A stretch of 64,000 nt of DNA from Arsenophonus apicola (GCF_020268605.1 NZ_CP084222.1:558001-622000), one strand, 5' to 3'; shown: positions 26,655 through 36,885, numbered from the stretch's first letter. Numbers and translations: made by a program. The notes: generated by a model not told the origin, from the letters alone.

Positions 26655-27885
26655 GGGCTTTTCTCCGTTTAATATTTGCCTGAACTACCAGATAATCAAA
26701 CAGAGGCGCAAATAAGTTGGCAAACAAAATCGCCAACATCATTCCTTCCGGATAAGCAGGATTAATGACTCTGATGAGAACACACATCACACCAATCAGC
26801 ATGCCATATGCCCATTTACCTTCATTAGTAAAAGAGGCCGAAACAGGATCTGTCGCCATAAACATCATGCCAAAAGCAAAACCGCCTAGCACTAAATGCC
26901 AGTACCAAGGCATCGCAAATAATGGATTAGTCGATGATCCAATCGCATTAAATAGATAAGACATTGCCATCATACCTATCATCACACCGGCAACGATACG
27001 CCACGAAGCTATTCGGCAAAATAAAATCAACGCCCCACCGATTAAGATCATTAAAGTTGAAACTTCACCAATCGAGCCTGGAATATTGCCCAAAAAAGCA
27101 TCCATCCAAGTCACAGGCTGATGGGTCAAATTATTTATTAGTGCATGATCTCCACCCCTCGCCCATTGTGACAACGGCGTAGCACCAGAGAAACCATCTG
27201 TTGCAGTCCAAACTAAATCACCTGAAATTTGAGCTGGATAAGCAAAAAATAGAAATGCACGCCCAGCTAATGCTGGATTTATAAAATTACGTCCAGTACC
27301 ACCAAAAATTTCTTTCGCCACAACAATACCAAACGTAATACCTAATGCTGCCTGCCAAAGCGGTATAGTAGGCGGTACAATAAGGGCAAACAAAATAGAA
27401 GAGACAAAGAAGCCTTCATTGATTTCATGACCACGAATCAATGAAAATAATACTTCCCAAAAACCACCAACTAAAAAAACTACTATATAGATAGGTAAAA
27501 AATATACCGCACCAAGCAACATTTTACTTGCCCAGCCAGCCTCTGGTGTTAATGAAGCGCCCAAAAACTGAGCGATGCTATAATGCCAATCGGACACCAG
27601 GATCTTCTGCAATTCAGCTTCACTATTTAATTGATAAAGAGCTGGAATCGCTTGTGCGCCGACATTATACATTCCCCAAAACATGGCTGGAAAAACGGAC
27701 AACCAGACTAGAATCATCATTCGCTTTAGATCAATACTATCACGAACATGCGATCGCCCGTGTGTGATTGTTCCCGGAGTATAAAAAATAGTCGCCACTG
27801 CTTCATAGAGCACATAGTATTTTTCTAGTTTTCCACCGGGTTCAAAATGACGTTCATACTTTTCAAATAAATTCTTTAAGCCCAT
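26647..27885 (-). CDS. nqrB: Na+-translocating NADH:quinone reductase subunit B
   Basis: 412 residues, about ten membrane helices. Carries covalent FMN on the threonine of FSGATPLSQWA plus riboflavin, and forms part of the Na+ path and quinone site. The ATG at 27885 (MGLKNLFEKYERHF) is chosen because it matches the family N-terminus and lies 4 bases after the nqrA stop; the frame stays open upstream inside nqrA. The usual length of the family is about 415. Confidence 0.97.
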   Translation of the reverse strand: MGLKNLFEKYERHFEPGGKLEKYYVLYEAVATIFYTPGTITHGRSHVRDSIDLKRMMILVWLSVFPAMFWGMYNVGAQAIPALYQLNSEAELQKILVSDWHYSIAQFLGASLTPEAGWASKMLLGAVYFLPIYIVVFLVGGFWEVLFSLIRGHEINEGFFVSSILFALIVPPTIPLWQAALGITFGIVVAKEIFGGTGRNFINPALAGRAFLFFAYPAQISGDLVWTATDGFSGATPLSQWARGGDHALINNLTHQPVTWMDAFLGNIPGSIGEVSTLMILIGGALILFCRIASWRIVAGVMIGMMAMSYLFNAIGSSTNPLFAMPWYWHLVLGGFAFGMMFMATDPVSASFTNEGKWAYGMLIGVMCVLIRVINPAYPEGMMLAILFANLFAPLFDYLVVQANIKRRKARG

Positions 27886-27889
27886 GTAG

Positions 27890-29233
27890 TTAACCTTCTT
27901 GCTCAATTCTGGCCAATACCTTACGTAGTACAGGACCATACTCATATTTGGCTGGGCAAACATAGGTGCACAGCTCCAAATCTTCCTCATCCAGTTCAAG
28001 ACAACCAAGTTGCTGAGAGCTGGCTAAATCACCAACAAGCAGATCGCGTAACAAATGGGTGATCATAATATCAAGCGGCATAATGCGTTCATAATTACCA
28101 ATTGGAACTATAGAACGTTCACTACCATTAGTCGTGGTAGTGAAATTAAACTGTTTATTTTTCAGAAAGTGGCCAAGTGTGGTGCGGGTAATAGTAAACT
28201 TATCTATTCCAGGCGCAATCCAGCCAAATAACTCTTTTTCACGTCCTTCACGTAATACCGAAACTTGATTATGGAATCTGCCCAAATAACCTCGTGTATC
28301 ATCACATTTATTACCCCATAAAATTGACCCTGAGATAATTCTATTTTCTCCTATTTTTAGTTCACCTTCCGTTAATTCGTACAGATCAGCGCCTAAACAA
28401 GTCCGAACTAAACGTGGCTTTTTAACTTGAGGTCCTGCCAGTGAGATTACGCGATCCGAATAAAGATGGCCGGTCGTAAAAAGTTTACCAATCGCAATCA
28501 CGTCTTGATAATTTAAATGCCAGACAGTTTTCTCGGCACTAACCGGCTCTAGAAAATGGATATGGGTGCCGACTAACCCCGCAGGATGTGGGCCAATAAA
28601 CTGCTTATAAATAATTTGTTCATTACCAGTAAACTTGACTAAGTTACCGTCTCCATGGCAAACATAAATTTTTCCTTCAGTTAATTTAGTCAATACTTTC
28701 AAACCATCATTGAATGCCATTTGCTCTTCGGCAATAATCAACAACGGATCCGCCGCCAGTGGACGCGTATCCATCGCCGTAACAAAAATTGCTTTTGGGC
28801 TGCTACCTGGTACTGGAGTATGGCTAAAAGGACGCGTTCGCATTGCTGTCCACAAACCTGACTGAAGTAAATTAGCTTCTACTTGTTGATACGTTAATGT
28901 ATCAAGTTGATTATTATCATAACGATTAAATACAATTTGCTCATCGCCATGAATTTCAATAACAATAGATTGAAGTACTCGGCGTTCACCTCGATTGATT
29001 TTTATGATAGTGCCACAAGCCGGGCTGGTAAAAAATACGCCTGAATTTTTCTTATCTTCGAAAAGAATTTGCCCCTTTTTAACTTGCTCACCTTCCTTCA
29101 CCAACATTGAAGGACGCATCCCTATATACTCTTCACCCAATACTGCAACATGATGAATGACAGGGCTATCCGCTATCACTTGAGCGGGCACTCCTGCAAT
29201 CGGGAGGTTGAGTCCTTTTTTAATTTTAATCAT
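27890..29233 (-). CDS. nqrA: Na+-translocating NADH:quinone reductase subunit A
   Basis: 447 residues, the peripheral quinone-binding subunit and first gene of the operon. Start MIKIKKGLNLPIAG. Family blocks GMRPSMLVKEGEQVKKGQ, FTSPACGTI, HPAGLVGTHIHFLEPV and LRDLLVGD are present. The operon makes NADH oxidation pump Na+ rather than H+, as in Yersinia, Providencia, Proteus and Vibrio; E. coli lacks it. The promoter should lie in the 425-base spacer shared with the divergent yafK-type gene. Confidence 0.98.
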   Translation of the reverse strand: MIKIKKGLNLPIAGVPAQVIADSPVIHHVAVLGEEYIGMRPSMLVKEGEQVKKGQILFEDKKNSGVFFTSPACGTIIKINRGERRVLQSIVIEIHGDEQIVFNRYDNNQLDTLTYQQVEANLLQSGLWTAMRTRPFSHTPVPGSSPKAIFVTAMDTRPLAADPLLIIAEEQMAFNDGLKVLTKLTEGKIYVCHGDGNLVKFTGNEQIIYKQFIGPHPAGLVGTHIHFLEPVSAEKTVWHLNYQDVIAIGKLFTTGHLYSDRVISLAGPQVKKPRLVRTCLGADLYELTEGELKIGENRIISGSILWGNKCDDTRGYLGRFHNQVSVLREGREKELFGWIAPGIDKFTITRTTLGHFLKNKQFNFTTTTNGSERSIVPIGNYERIMPLDIMITHLLRDLLVGDLASSQQLGCLELDEEDLELCTYVCPAKYEYGPVLRKVLARIEQEG

Positions 29234-29658
29234 AAGAATTGCACAAGTTTATCAGTTAAACCCTAAGCTAACGATTTCAAATGAAATCAGATAGCAACCA
29301 ATAATTAAAAGGCTGTTGAATAATTGAAACAAGCCAGCTAATGAATCCCCACCAATTAATTACAATTTACCTATTATTTTAACGAAGACGATTTTATCAG
29401 TTCCCTGGCTTGCTGTCTGATACAACAAGTGATTTAGTTCAAGCAAATAAGAATAAATTTTTTATTATTTTAAGAACAATTCGCAAATAACGATCATTCA
29501 AATCATCTTTTTCGATGGATATTAGAATTTTTAGCGAAATAAGCCAAAAATGGCAGGAGACAAAATTATTAATTTTTAATATAAAAAACTACAATACAAA
29601 TGTATGATTAATATTTATGTACTTTTTTTGTACAATAACTCACTTTTGTATGGAACTT
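29234..29658. other. Divergent promoter spacer between nqrA and the yafK-type gene
   Basis: About 425 bases, AT-rich, no gene. An interrupted inverted repeat CAAGCCAG ... CTGGCTTG (arms near 29329 and 29406, about 70 bases apart) is visible and of unknown meaning. The spacer must carry promoters for both directions, but I cannot assign boxes with confidence. Confidence 0.5.
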
Positions 29659-30411
29659 ATGAAACGCTCTTTTTTTATTAGCATAGGGATCTTTTCCCTT
29701 TTATTTTTTATCAGTAATAGCTACTCAGCGTCAAGGCTATATTATCCATTGGATATCCGTAATAACAGCAAAAAACACTTAAATAATTCACTATTTATTC
29801 AAATTTTTAAAGAAGAAAGAGTACTTGAACTCTATACTAAAAATGAAAAAGGGTTATTTTCCTTATTTAAAAGCTATCCAATCTGTAATTTTTCTGGTGG
29901 ATTAGGGCCTAAAACAAGAGAAGGTGACTTAAAAAGTCCAGAAGGATTTTATCGCATTACACGCTCACAATTAAAACCCAATAGTAAATATTATCGCGCT
30001 TTTAATTTAGGTTTTCCTAATGAATATGACCGAGCTCATGGTTATACAGGTGCTTATTTAATGGTACATGGTGGCTGTAGGTCAATTGGCTGCTATGCTA
30101 TGACTGATCGCTATATAAATGAAATCTATCGTTATGTGGAAAATGCCTTACAGAATGGCCAATATGAAATACAGGTCAATATTTATCCTTTTAAAATGAC
30201 ATCGGCCAATATGAATCGTCACCGGAATTCACGTTACTATATGTTTTGGCAGCAACTGCAACCCGCATATGAATATTTTACTAAAACAAATCAATTGCCG
30301 GTAATTAATATTGAACAAGGACAATATTTAGTAAACAAATTTCCTAATCGTCAATCATCGCCAGCTATAGTAGGTGAAAGATTACAGTATGCGCGTGCCC
30401 AAATGGAATAA
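29659..30411 (+). CDS. yafK: L,D-transpeptidase-fold protein (YafK / LdtF-DpaA type)
   Basis: 250 residues with an N-terminal signal peptide (MKRSFFISIGIFSLLFFIS...). The YkuD catalytic motif HGGCRSIGCYAM is complete: His137 and Cys145 in this numbering. The E. coli counterpart is an amidase releasing Braun lipoprotein from peptidoglycan, so a role in detaching or remodelling lipoprotein-murein links in the periplasm is likely. The ATG at 29659 directly precedes the signal peptide; further in-frame starts lie upstream. Its 3' end overlaps the convergent yafJ by 30 bases. Confidence 0.92.
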   Translation: MKRSFFISIGIFSLLFFISNSYSASRLYYPLDIRNNSKKHLNNSLFIQIFKEERVLELYTKNEKGLFSLFKSYPICNFSGGLGPKTREGDLKSPEGFYRITRSQLKPNSKYYRAFNLGFPNEYDRAHGYTGAYLMVHGGCRSIGCYAMTDRYINEIYRYVENALQNGQYEIQVNIYPFKMTSANMNRHRNSRYYMFWQQLQPAYEYFTKTNQLPVINIEQGQYLVNKFPNRQSSPAIVGERLQYARAQME

Positions 30412-31149
30412 AACAAAACTCCCCGGCTGGATTCGTTGCCAATACTCATTGCCAGTTAAAGGCTGGGTTGCAATCACTGATACGATATCAGTTGTTTGAG
30501 TATGTTGCTGAAAATCGATTTCAATATCGTTATCAAGCAACCTTGCCTTACCAAAAGGTGCTTTGCGTGTAAGCCAATGCAAATTAGTCGCGCAATAGGC
30601 CATCATGTATCGTCCATCGGAAATCAACATATTAAATACCCCCATTAGCTTTAATTGATCAGCCAGTTTGGCAATAAATCGATATACAGTTAACCAGTTA
30701 GCCGGTTTTTTAGGATATTTTTCTGAAAGTTGATTTAACATCCAACAAAATACCCACTCACTATCTGTCGCTCCAATTGGCCGATAATGCCCTACTGCTA
30801 ATTTTTTATAACCTTTAAGTTGGCCGTTGTGAGCATAAGTCCAATTTTTTCCCCATAGTTCTCTGGTAAAAGGATGGGTGTTTTCTAATAAAACATCACC
30901 TCGATTTGCCTGGCGAATATGCGCAATAACTGCTTCTGACTTAATCGGATACTCTTGTACAAAGCGCGCAATTGGCGACTGATAACAAGGCTTAGGATCT
31001 TTAAATGTTCGGCATCCTCGACCTTCATAAAAAGTGATCCCCCAACCATCTTTATGTGGCCCTGTCTGGCCTCCTCGAGAGATAAGACCACTTAAACTAA
31101 AATTAATATCTGTCGGGACATTAGCATTCATACCGAGTAATTCACACAT
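30382..31149 (-). CDS. yafJ: Class II glutamine amidotransferase-like protein YafJ
   Basis: 255 residues. N-terminal-nucleophile glutamine amidotransferase fold. The start MCELLGMNANVP places Cys2 at the N-terminus after Met removal, and a perfect AAGGAGG lies upstream of the ATG at 31149, so this start is secure. Blocks HKDGWGI, AHIRQANRGDVLLENTHPF and YAHNGQLKGY form the glutamine site. The physiological acceptor is unknown. Pairs with yafK as in E. coli, but here the genes converge and overlap. Confidence 0.9.
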   Translation of the reverse strand: MCELLGMNANVPTDINFSLSGLISRGGQTGPHKDGWGITFYEGRGCRTFKDPKPCYQSPIARFVQEYPIKSEAVIAHIRQANRGDVLLENTHPFTRELWGKNWTYAHNGQLKGYKKLAVGHYRPIGATDSEWVFCWMLNQLSEKYPKKPANWLTVYRFIAKLADQLKLMGVFNMLISDGRYMMAYCATNLHWLTRKAPFGKARLLDNDIEIDFQQHTQTTDIVSVIATQPLTGNEYWQRIQPGSFVLFHLGTRIL

Positions 31150-31242
31150 AATGCCTCCTTTATGCCAGAATGAAATTGCTAAATTCAAACATTATCATGT
31201 AAAATAAATGCCTTACCCATCCGGCAATATTGTATAGCAATA

Positions 31243-31821
31243 CTATTTTACCATCTCTTTCTCTATTAACTGAATTAAGATATGGATCACTTTAATATGA
31301 ATTTCTTGGATCCGATCGGCATAGCCAAAATGAGGTACACGGATCTCAATATCAGCGGTTCCTGCCATTTTTCCACCTTCTTTACCTGTCAGTATAATCA
31401 CTTGCATTCCTTTCGCACGCGCAACCTCGATTGCCTTAATGATATTGCCAGAATTACCTGATGTGGAAAGCGCAAAGAGTATATCTCCTTCTTTACCCAC
31501 AGCTTCTATATAGCGAGAAAAAACATAGTCATAGCCAAAGTCATTACCAACGCAGGAGAGATGACTAACATCGGAAATCGCAATGGCAGGATAACCTGGC
31601 CGATTTTCCCGATAACGTCCAGTTAATTCTTCGGCAAAATGCATGGCATCACAATGCGAACCACCATTGCCACAAGATATTACTTTTCCTCCCGCTTTAA
31701 AGGCATTTGCCAACATAATCGCGGCTTGCTCAATCGCTTCGATATTTTCTTTGTTATTAAGAAAATTCTTCAATGTAACCGCCGCTTCTTCTAATTCAGC
31801 ACAAATAAGCTCCTGATACAT
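31243..31821 (-). CDS. gmhA: Sedoheptulose-7-phosphate isomerase
   Basis: 192 residues. Converts sedoheptulose 7-phosphate to D-glycero-D-manno-heptose 7-phosphate, first step of the heptose of the LPS inner core. SIS-domain blocks ISCGNGGSHCDAMHFAEELTG and STSGNSGNIIKAI, and the C-terminal HFGYADRIQEIHIKVIHIL are nearly identical to E. coli. Tandem ATGs; the second (31821) gives the E. coli N-terminus MYQELI. AGGAG upstream. Its presence implies heptose-containing LPS. Divergent from fadE. Confidence 0.96.
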   Translation of the reverse strand: MYQELICAELEEAAVTLKNFLNNKENIEAIEQAAIMLANAFKAGGKVISCGNGGSHCDAMHFAEELTGRYRENRPGYPAIAISDVSHLSCVGNDFGYDYVFSRYIEAVGKEGDILFALSTSGNSGNIIKAIEVARAKGMQVIILTGKEGGKMAGTADIEIRVPHFGYADRIQEIHIKVIHILIQLIEKEMVK

Positions 31822-32058
31822 CATTTTTACTCCTAATAAAATATTATTTTTTTCAACAATCCCAGTGTAACGGATTAAACTTTATGAAAGAAGTATCAAA
31901 GATACTTATCATAACTAAGTTAAGTTCAATAAATAATTTGTGAACTACATTGTAATTAACATGTAAAAATATTGATAAATAAAATTACATAGATTAAAGA
32001 TAAGAAAAAACACAGATATGACCTCCGATGACTTAGTTTAATCATAATCAGGAGTACC

Positions 32059-34521
32059 ATGATGGCTCTACTCACTTTTTTTCTATTTATTGGTTTATTC
32101 GGAATTCTTTGTTATCACAAAACGAATCTACTATTTAGTAGCCTACTTATACTTGCTTATTGTTTAGTTATGGCTAGTGCTGGTTTATGGTATTATTGGA
32201 CGTTATTACTCGCAGCAGCGATATTATTCCCGCTGGTCTACTTGCCAGTTCGCCGCTCATTTATTTCTAGCAAAGCCTTACAAATTTTTCAGAAAATTAT
32301 CCCCGCCATGTCAAAAACCGAGAAAGAAGCCATCGAGGCGGGCACAACTTGGTGGGAAGGCGACTTATTTCAAGGTACGCCTAACTGGGATAAATTACAT
32401 AATTATCCAAAACCGCAATTAACAGCTGAAGAACAAGCCTTTCTAAATGGCCCAGTTGAAGAAGCATGCCGTATGGCTAATGACTTTCAAATTAGCCATG
32501 AACTAGCCGATCTACCCACTGAATTATGGCAACATTTAAAGCAACACCGTTTTTTCGCGATGATCATCAAAAAAGAGTATGGTGGACTGGAATTTTCTGC
32601 TTATGCTCAAGCGCTGGTATTACAAAAATTAGCTGGGGTTTCCGGTATATTAGCCATTACTGTTGGTTTACCTAACTCATTAGGCCCAGGAGAACTTTTA
32701 CAACATTATGGCACAGATGAGCAAAAACAGCACTATCTCCCCAAACTAGCGCGCGGTGAAGAGATCCCCTGTTTTGCATTAACCAGTCCTGAAGCCGGTT
32801 CCGATGCTGGAGCTATTCCTGATAGCGGTGTTGTCTGTATGGGCGAATGGGAAAACCAACAGATATTAGGTATGCGTCTAAATTGGAATAAACGTTATAT
32901 TACCTTAGCGCCGGTAGCTACAGTATTAGGGCTAGCCTTTAAACTTTATGATCCTGATCATTTATTGGGCGATATAGCCGATCTCGGCATTACGTGCGCT
33001 TTGATACCTACCAATATTGATGGGGTAGAAATTGGCCATCGCCATTTTCCTTTGAATATTCCTTTCCAAAATGGCCCTACACGCGGTAAAGATATTTTTG
33101 TGCCGATTGATTATATTATCGGTGGTGCCAAAATGGCCGGCCAAGGCTGGCGTATGTTAATGGAATGTCTTTCTATTGGTCGTGGTATTACGCTTCCATC
33201 TAACGCTACGGGTGGCTTAAAAAGTATTGCAATGGCAATCGGCGCATATGCCTATATCCGTCGGCAATTCAAACTACCTATTGGAAAAATGGAAGGTATT
33301 GAGGAGCCTTTAGCGCGTATCGCTGGTAATGCCTATTTAATGGATGCTGCTTCAACGTTAATTACTACAGCAATTGTATCAGGCGAAAAACCAGCCGTCC
33401 TCTCTGCGATTGTAAAATATCACTGTACTCATCGAGGCCAAAAAGCAATTATTGATGCAATGGATATTGCTGGCGGTAAAGGTATTTGTATGGGTCCGGC
33501 AAATTTCCTCGCTCGGTTTTATCAAGGGGCTCCTATTGCGATCACTGTTGAGGGCGCCAATATTTTAACACGAAGTATGATGATTTTTGGCCAAGGGGCT
33601 ATTCGCTGTCATCCTTACCTTTTGCAGGAAATAGCTGCAACCCAAAATAACGATATTGTCACTTTTGATAAATTACTGTTTAGCCATTTGAGCCACACAA
33701 TAAGTAACCTATTCCGCAGTTTCTACTTAGGCCTAACAAACGGCAGAACAAGCAAAGCACCAACAAAAGATAATACTCGCCGCTTCTATCAGCAATTGAA
33801 TCGACAAAGTGCCAATCTTGCCTTACTGGCTGATATTTCTATGGCTGTATTAGGTGGCGGGTTAAAACGCCGTGAACGTATTTCTGCCCGTTTAGGCGAT
33901 ATTTTGAGTCACCTCTATTTAGCATCAGCAACATTAAAACGTTTTCAGGATGATGGCCGTCCAACAATGGATTTGCCTATTGTCGAATGGGTAATAAAAG
34001 ATTGTTTGTTTCAATCAGAGAAAGCCATGCAAGCACTGCTACGTAACTTTCCGAATCGTCTAGTAGCTATGTTAATCCGTATTATCATTTTCCCATTGGG
34101 TTATCATTATTCCCCACCTAATGATCAACTTGATCATAAACTAGCAAAAATTATGATGACACCATCAGAAACACGTGATCGCATTGGTCGCGGTCAATAT
34201 ATGACACCCAGTGAGTCCAACCCTCATGGCATAATTAATGCCGCGTTATTAGATATTATTGCCGCTGAGCCAATCTTCGAACGCTTAGTTAGCCAAAATG
34301 CACACAAACCGCACTTTACCAATTTAGATAAACTTGCTGAGCAAGCACTTGCTGACGGTAAAATTACCCCACAAGAAGCTGACATTTTACGGAAAGCAGA
34401 AGCCAGCCGTTCAAGAACAATCAATGTTGATGAATTTGAATATGATGCCCTGGCTGTGGCTAGTGAAAAAACTGATAAACAGAAAAATAGTTCGCCGTTA
34501 AATAAAGAGCAAGCTGCTTAA
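32059..34521 (+). CDS. fadE: Acyl-CoA dehydrogenase FadE
   Basis: 820 residues (E. coli 814). FAD enzyme catalysing the first dehydrogenation of fatty acid beta-oxidation. Two N-terminal membrane helices, then a hinge region, the acyl-CoA dehydrogenase domain (CFALTSPEAGSDAGAIPDSG; NWNKRYITLAPVATVLGLAF) and the long C-terminal extension specific to FadE. RBS CAGGAG. No convincing FadR operator could be placed upstream. Neighbours gmhA as in E. coli; followed by a terminator shared with the convergent lysA. Confidence 0.97.
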   Translation: MMALLTFFLFIGLFGILCYHKTNLLFSSLLILAYCLVMASAGLWYYWTLLLAAAILFPLVYLPVRRSFISSKALQIFQKIIPAMSKTEKEAIEAGTTWWEGDLFQGTPNWDKLHNYPKPQLTAEEQAFLNGPVEEACRMANDFQISHELADLPTELWQHLKQHRFFAMIIKKEYGGLEFSAYAQALVLQKLAGVSGILAITVGLPNSLGPGELLQHYGTDEQKQHYLPKLARGEEIPCFALTSPEAGSDAGAIPDSGVVCMGEWENQQILGMRLNWNKRYITLAPVATVLGLAFKLYDPDHLLGDIADLGITCALIPTNIDGVEIGHRHFPLNIPFQNGPTRGKDIFVPIDYIIGGAKMAGQGWRMLMECLSIGRGITLPSNATGGLKSIAMAIGAYAYIRRQFKLPIGKMEGIEEPLARIAGNAYLMDAASTLITTAIVSGEKPAVLSAIVKYHCTHRGQKAIIDAMDIAGGKGICMGPANFLARFYQGAPIAITVEGANILTRSMMIFGQGAIRCHPYLLQEIAATQNNDIVTFDKLLFSHLSHTISNLFRSFYLGLTNGRTSKAPTKDNTRRFYQQLNRQSANLALLADISMAVLGGGLKRRERISARLGDILSHLYLASATLKRFQDDGRPTMDLPIVEWVIKDCLFQSEKAMQALLRNFPNRLVAMLIRIIIFPLGYHYSPPNDQLDHKLAKIMMTPSETRDRIGRGQYMTPSESNPHGIINAALLDIIAAEPIFERLVSQNAHKPHFTNLDKLAEQALADGKITPQEADILRKAEASRSRTINVDEFEYDALAVASEKTDKQKNSSPLNKEQAA

Positions 34522-34535
34522 TCCTGGTGCTTACA

Positions 34536-34553
34536 GGGAGCTGTTAAGCTCCC
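34536..34553 (+). terminator. Terminator between fadE and lysA
   Basis: 7-bp stem GGGAGCT/AGCTCCC (34536-34542, 34547-34553) with GTTA loop, then TTATTAC. The hairpin overlaps the stop codon of the convergent lysA (34544-34546). Confidence 0.75.
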
Positions 34554-35830
34554 TTATTACTAGTTATCAAACATGTTTCTAATGCCAACAACTCTGCCAA
34601 TGTTTGACGCCGACGAATTAATTTTGGCTCACCATCTAAATACATTACTTCAGCAATTAGCGGGCGACTATTATAATTAGAAGACATAGAAGCACCATAA
34701 GCACCAGTATCATGAAAAACTAAATAATCGCCCACATGAATTTCAGGTAATAAACGAGGGACAACAGCGCCGTTATTTGCCTGTGTAAAAACATCACCAG
34801 ATTCACATAAAGGACCAGCAACTAAGGTTTCACGTAAATTTTCATTAGTAAGATCTCGATTATCCGCTGCTAAGACAGAGATATGATGATAACAACCATA
34901 CATAGCAGGACGCATAAGATCATTAAAACCACTATCAACTAGTACATAATGATTTTTGCCCATTTTTTTTATTGCCCTAACTTCAGCTAAAAGCACACCT
35001 GATTCTGCTACCAAATAACGACCAGGCTCAATTTCTAGTGTAATATGATGCCCCAAATGCGCTGAAATACGTTCACGAGCACTATTCCATAAGGCAAAAT
35101 AATGGTTAATATCAATCCGCTCTTCAGCTAAATTGTATGGGATCGACAATCCGCCACCAGCAGAAATAGCTTGTATATCACAACCACTCAAGATGACCTG
35201 CTCTACCATGGCGTCACAGACTTTAGCCAGGTGACAATAATCAACCCCAGAACCAATATGCATATGTATCCCGACCAGCGTTAACTGATATTGATTAATT
35301 TTTTCAATAGCTAATGGCAGATCACTAAACCAGATACCGTGCTTACTATTTTCTCCACCCGTGTTGGTTTTTTGGTTATGTCCATGGCCAAACCCAGGAT
35401 TGATACGTAACCAAATAGGATGATGCCGTTTGGCTTTTCCTAATTGAACCAGCATATCAATCGATCCGACATTAACCGGAATATCTAACTCTATTACACG
35501 CTCAAGAGTTTGCTTTTCAATCACATCCGCGGTGAACACAATTTCGGCTTGTTCACTTCCTGGACGAAAACCTGCGACTAACGCTCTTTCAATTTCGCCT
35601 AATGATACAGCATCAACTTTCACCCCCTGTTCACGCATCAAACGCAAAATATGAATATTGGAGCATGCTTTTTGCGCAAAACGGATCACATCAAATGCGG
35701 TTAACTGCATAATCGCCTGTATAATAACTTCACTATCATAGATCCAGATAGGGGTTTCGAATTGAGCAGGAAGTTTAATTAATTGTTCTGCTGTCAAATA
35801 TCGACTCGTTGTGGTTGCAAACGTTGTCAT
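34544..35830 (-). CDS. lysA: Diaminopimelate decarboxylase
   Basis: 428 residues. PLP enzyme making L-lysine from meso-diaminopimelate, the last step of lysine synthesis. PLP lysine is Lys54 in RFAQKACSNIHIL. Further family blocks are GGENSKHGIWF, HMHIGSGVDY, SAGGGLSIPY, EPGRYLVAESGVL and GPLCESGDVF. Divergent from its activator lysR with 122 bases between them, as in E. coli. Preserved lysine synthesis argues against extreme genome reduction. Confidence 0.97.
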   Translation of the reverse strand: MTTFATTTSRYLTAEQLIKLPAQFETPIWIYDSEVIIQAIMQLTAFDVIRFAQKACSNIHILRLMREQGVKVDAVSLGEIERALVAGFRPGSEQAEIVFTADVIEKQTLERVIELDIPVNVGSIDMLVQLGKAKRHHPIWLRINPGFGHGHNQKTNTGGENSKHGIWFSDLPLAIEKINQYQLTLVGIHMHIGSGVDYCHLAKVCDAMVEQVILSGCDIQAISAGGGLSIPYNLAEERIDINHYFALWNSARERISAHLGHHITLEIEPGRYLVAESGVLLAEVRAIKKMGKNHYVLVDSGFNDLMRPAMYGCYHHISVLAADNRDLTNENLRETLVAGPLCESGDVFTQANNGAVVPRLLPEIHVGDYLVFHDTGAYGASMSSNYNSRPLIAEVMYLDGEPKLIRRRQTLAELLALETCLITSNKGA

Positions 35831-35952
35831 TAATAACCTTAATTTATTTTTTCATTTTTTATTATTATTAATAGAAAAAATGAGGATTAAAAATATCTAT
35901 TTAGCTATAGTTTATTCATATTGGATATAGATAACTGCAGCGAGTTATATAA

Positions 35953-36885
35953 ATGAAAACTTTTTCCTGGCGTCATATAGAAATTTTTCGCGCGGTCATG
36001 ACCACCAAAAACTTAACCGATGCAGCCCAATTACTTAGAACATCTCAGCCCACAGTCAGCCGTGAAATCAGTCGTCTAGAAAATCTGTTACGATTTAAAT
36101 TATTTGATAGGGTCAAAGGGCGGCTATTGCCAACTGCTCAGGGGTTAAGGTTATTCGCAGAAGTCGAACGTTCTTATTATGGATTAGAAAGGATCTATAA
36201 TATGGCGGAAAATATCAGACAATTTTGTGATAGTAAACTTTCAATTGCCTGTTTACCGGTATTTAGTCAGTCGCTATTACCTAAAGTCTGTAAACGGTTG
36301 CTGCTCAATTACCCTGAAGTTAACTTCACCATTACCTCTCAAGAGTCACCTATATTAGAGGAATGGCTTTCAGCGCAACATTACGATATCGGTTTGACAG
36401 AAAATCAACAGATACCCACCGGTACCTATGGCGATATTTTAATTAGCCTAAATGAAGTCGTTGTTTTACCTCGTATGCACCCACTAAGTAAAAAAAAATA
36501 TTTAACGGCTAAAGACTTTAATAATGTTGCTTTTATTAGTCTCTCAATTACCGATAGTTATCGCCAAGCAATTGATACATTTTTTGCTGAACAACATATT
36601 AGCCGGCGAATGATTATGGAAGTACATAATGCTGCCTCTGTTTGTGCTATGGTCAGGGAAGGATTAGGTATTTCAATCGTCAATCCATTTACCGTTATTG
36701 ATTTTCTACAACATGATCCTGATAGCCTTTGTATCAGACCTTTTATTAAACCAATTCCTTTCACTGTCAATTTAATTAAGCCAATACATCGCCCTTCTTC
36801 TGAACTTACTGAAAGATTTATTCAATGCCTAAAAATGACTATTAAAGAATTTGAAACACAGTTACTTAAAGCCTTTCATGATTGA
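35953..36885 (+). CDS. lysR: Transcriptional activator of lysA
   Basis: 310 residues, the type member of the LysR family. N-terminal winged helix-turn-helix (LTDAAQLLRTSQPTVSREIS, about residues 20-40) and C-terminal ligand-binding domain with CLPVFSQSLLPKVC, QESPILEEWLS and HNAASVCAMVREGLGIS, all matching E. coli LysR. It activates lysA in response to diaminopimelate and represses itself. The operator should lie in the 122-base divergent spacer. Confidence 0.96.
   Translation: MKTFSWRHIEIFRAVMTTKNLTDAAQLLRTSQPTVSREISRLENLLRFKLFDRVKGRLLPTAQGLRLFAEVERSYYGLERIYNMAENIRQFCDSKLSIACLPVFSQSLLPKVCKRLLLNYPEVNFTITSQESPILEEWLSAQHYDIGLTENQQIPTGTYGDILISLNEVVVLPRMHPLSKKKYLTAKDFNNVAFISLSITDSYRQAIDTFFAEQHISRRMIMEVHNAASVCAMVREGLGISIVNPFTVIDFLQHDPDSLCIRPFIKPIPFTVNLIKPIHRPSSELTERFIQCLKMTIKEFETQLLKAFHD

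Noticed and set aside
31990..32050. Possible FadR operator before fadE
   Set aside because: A GACCTCCGATGACT-like word is present but it does not fit the FadR palindrome well enough to claim a site.
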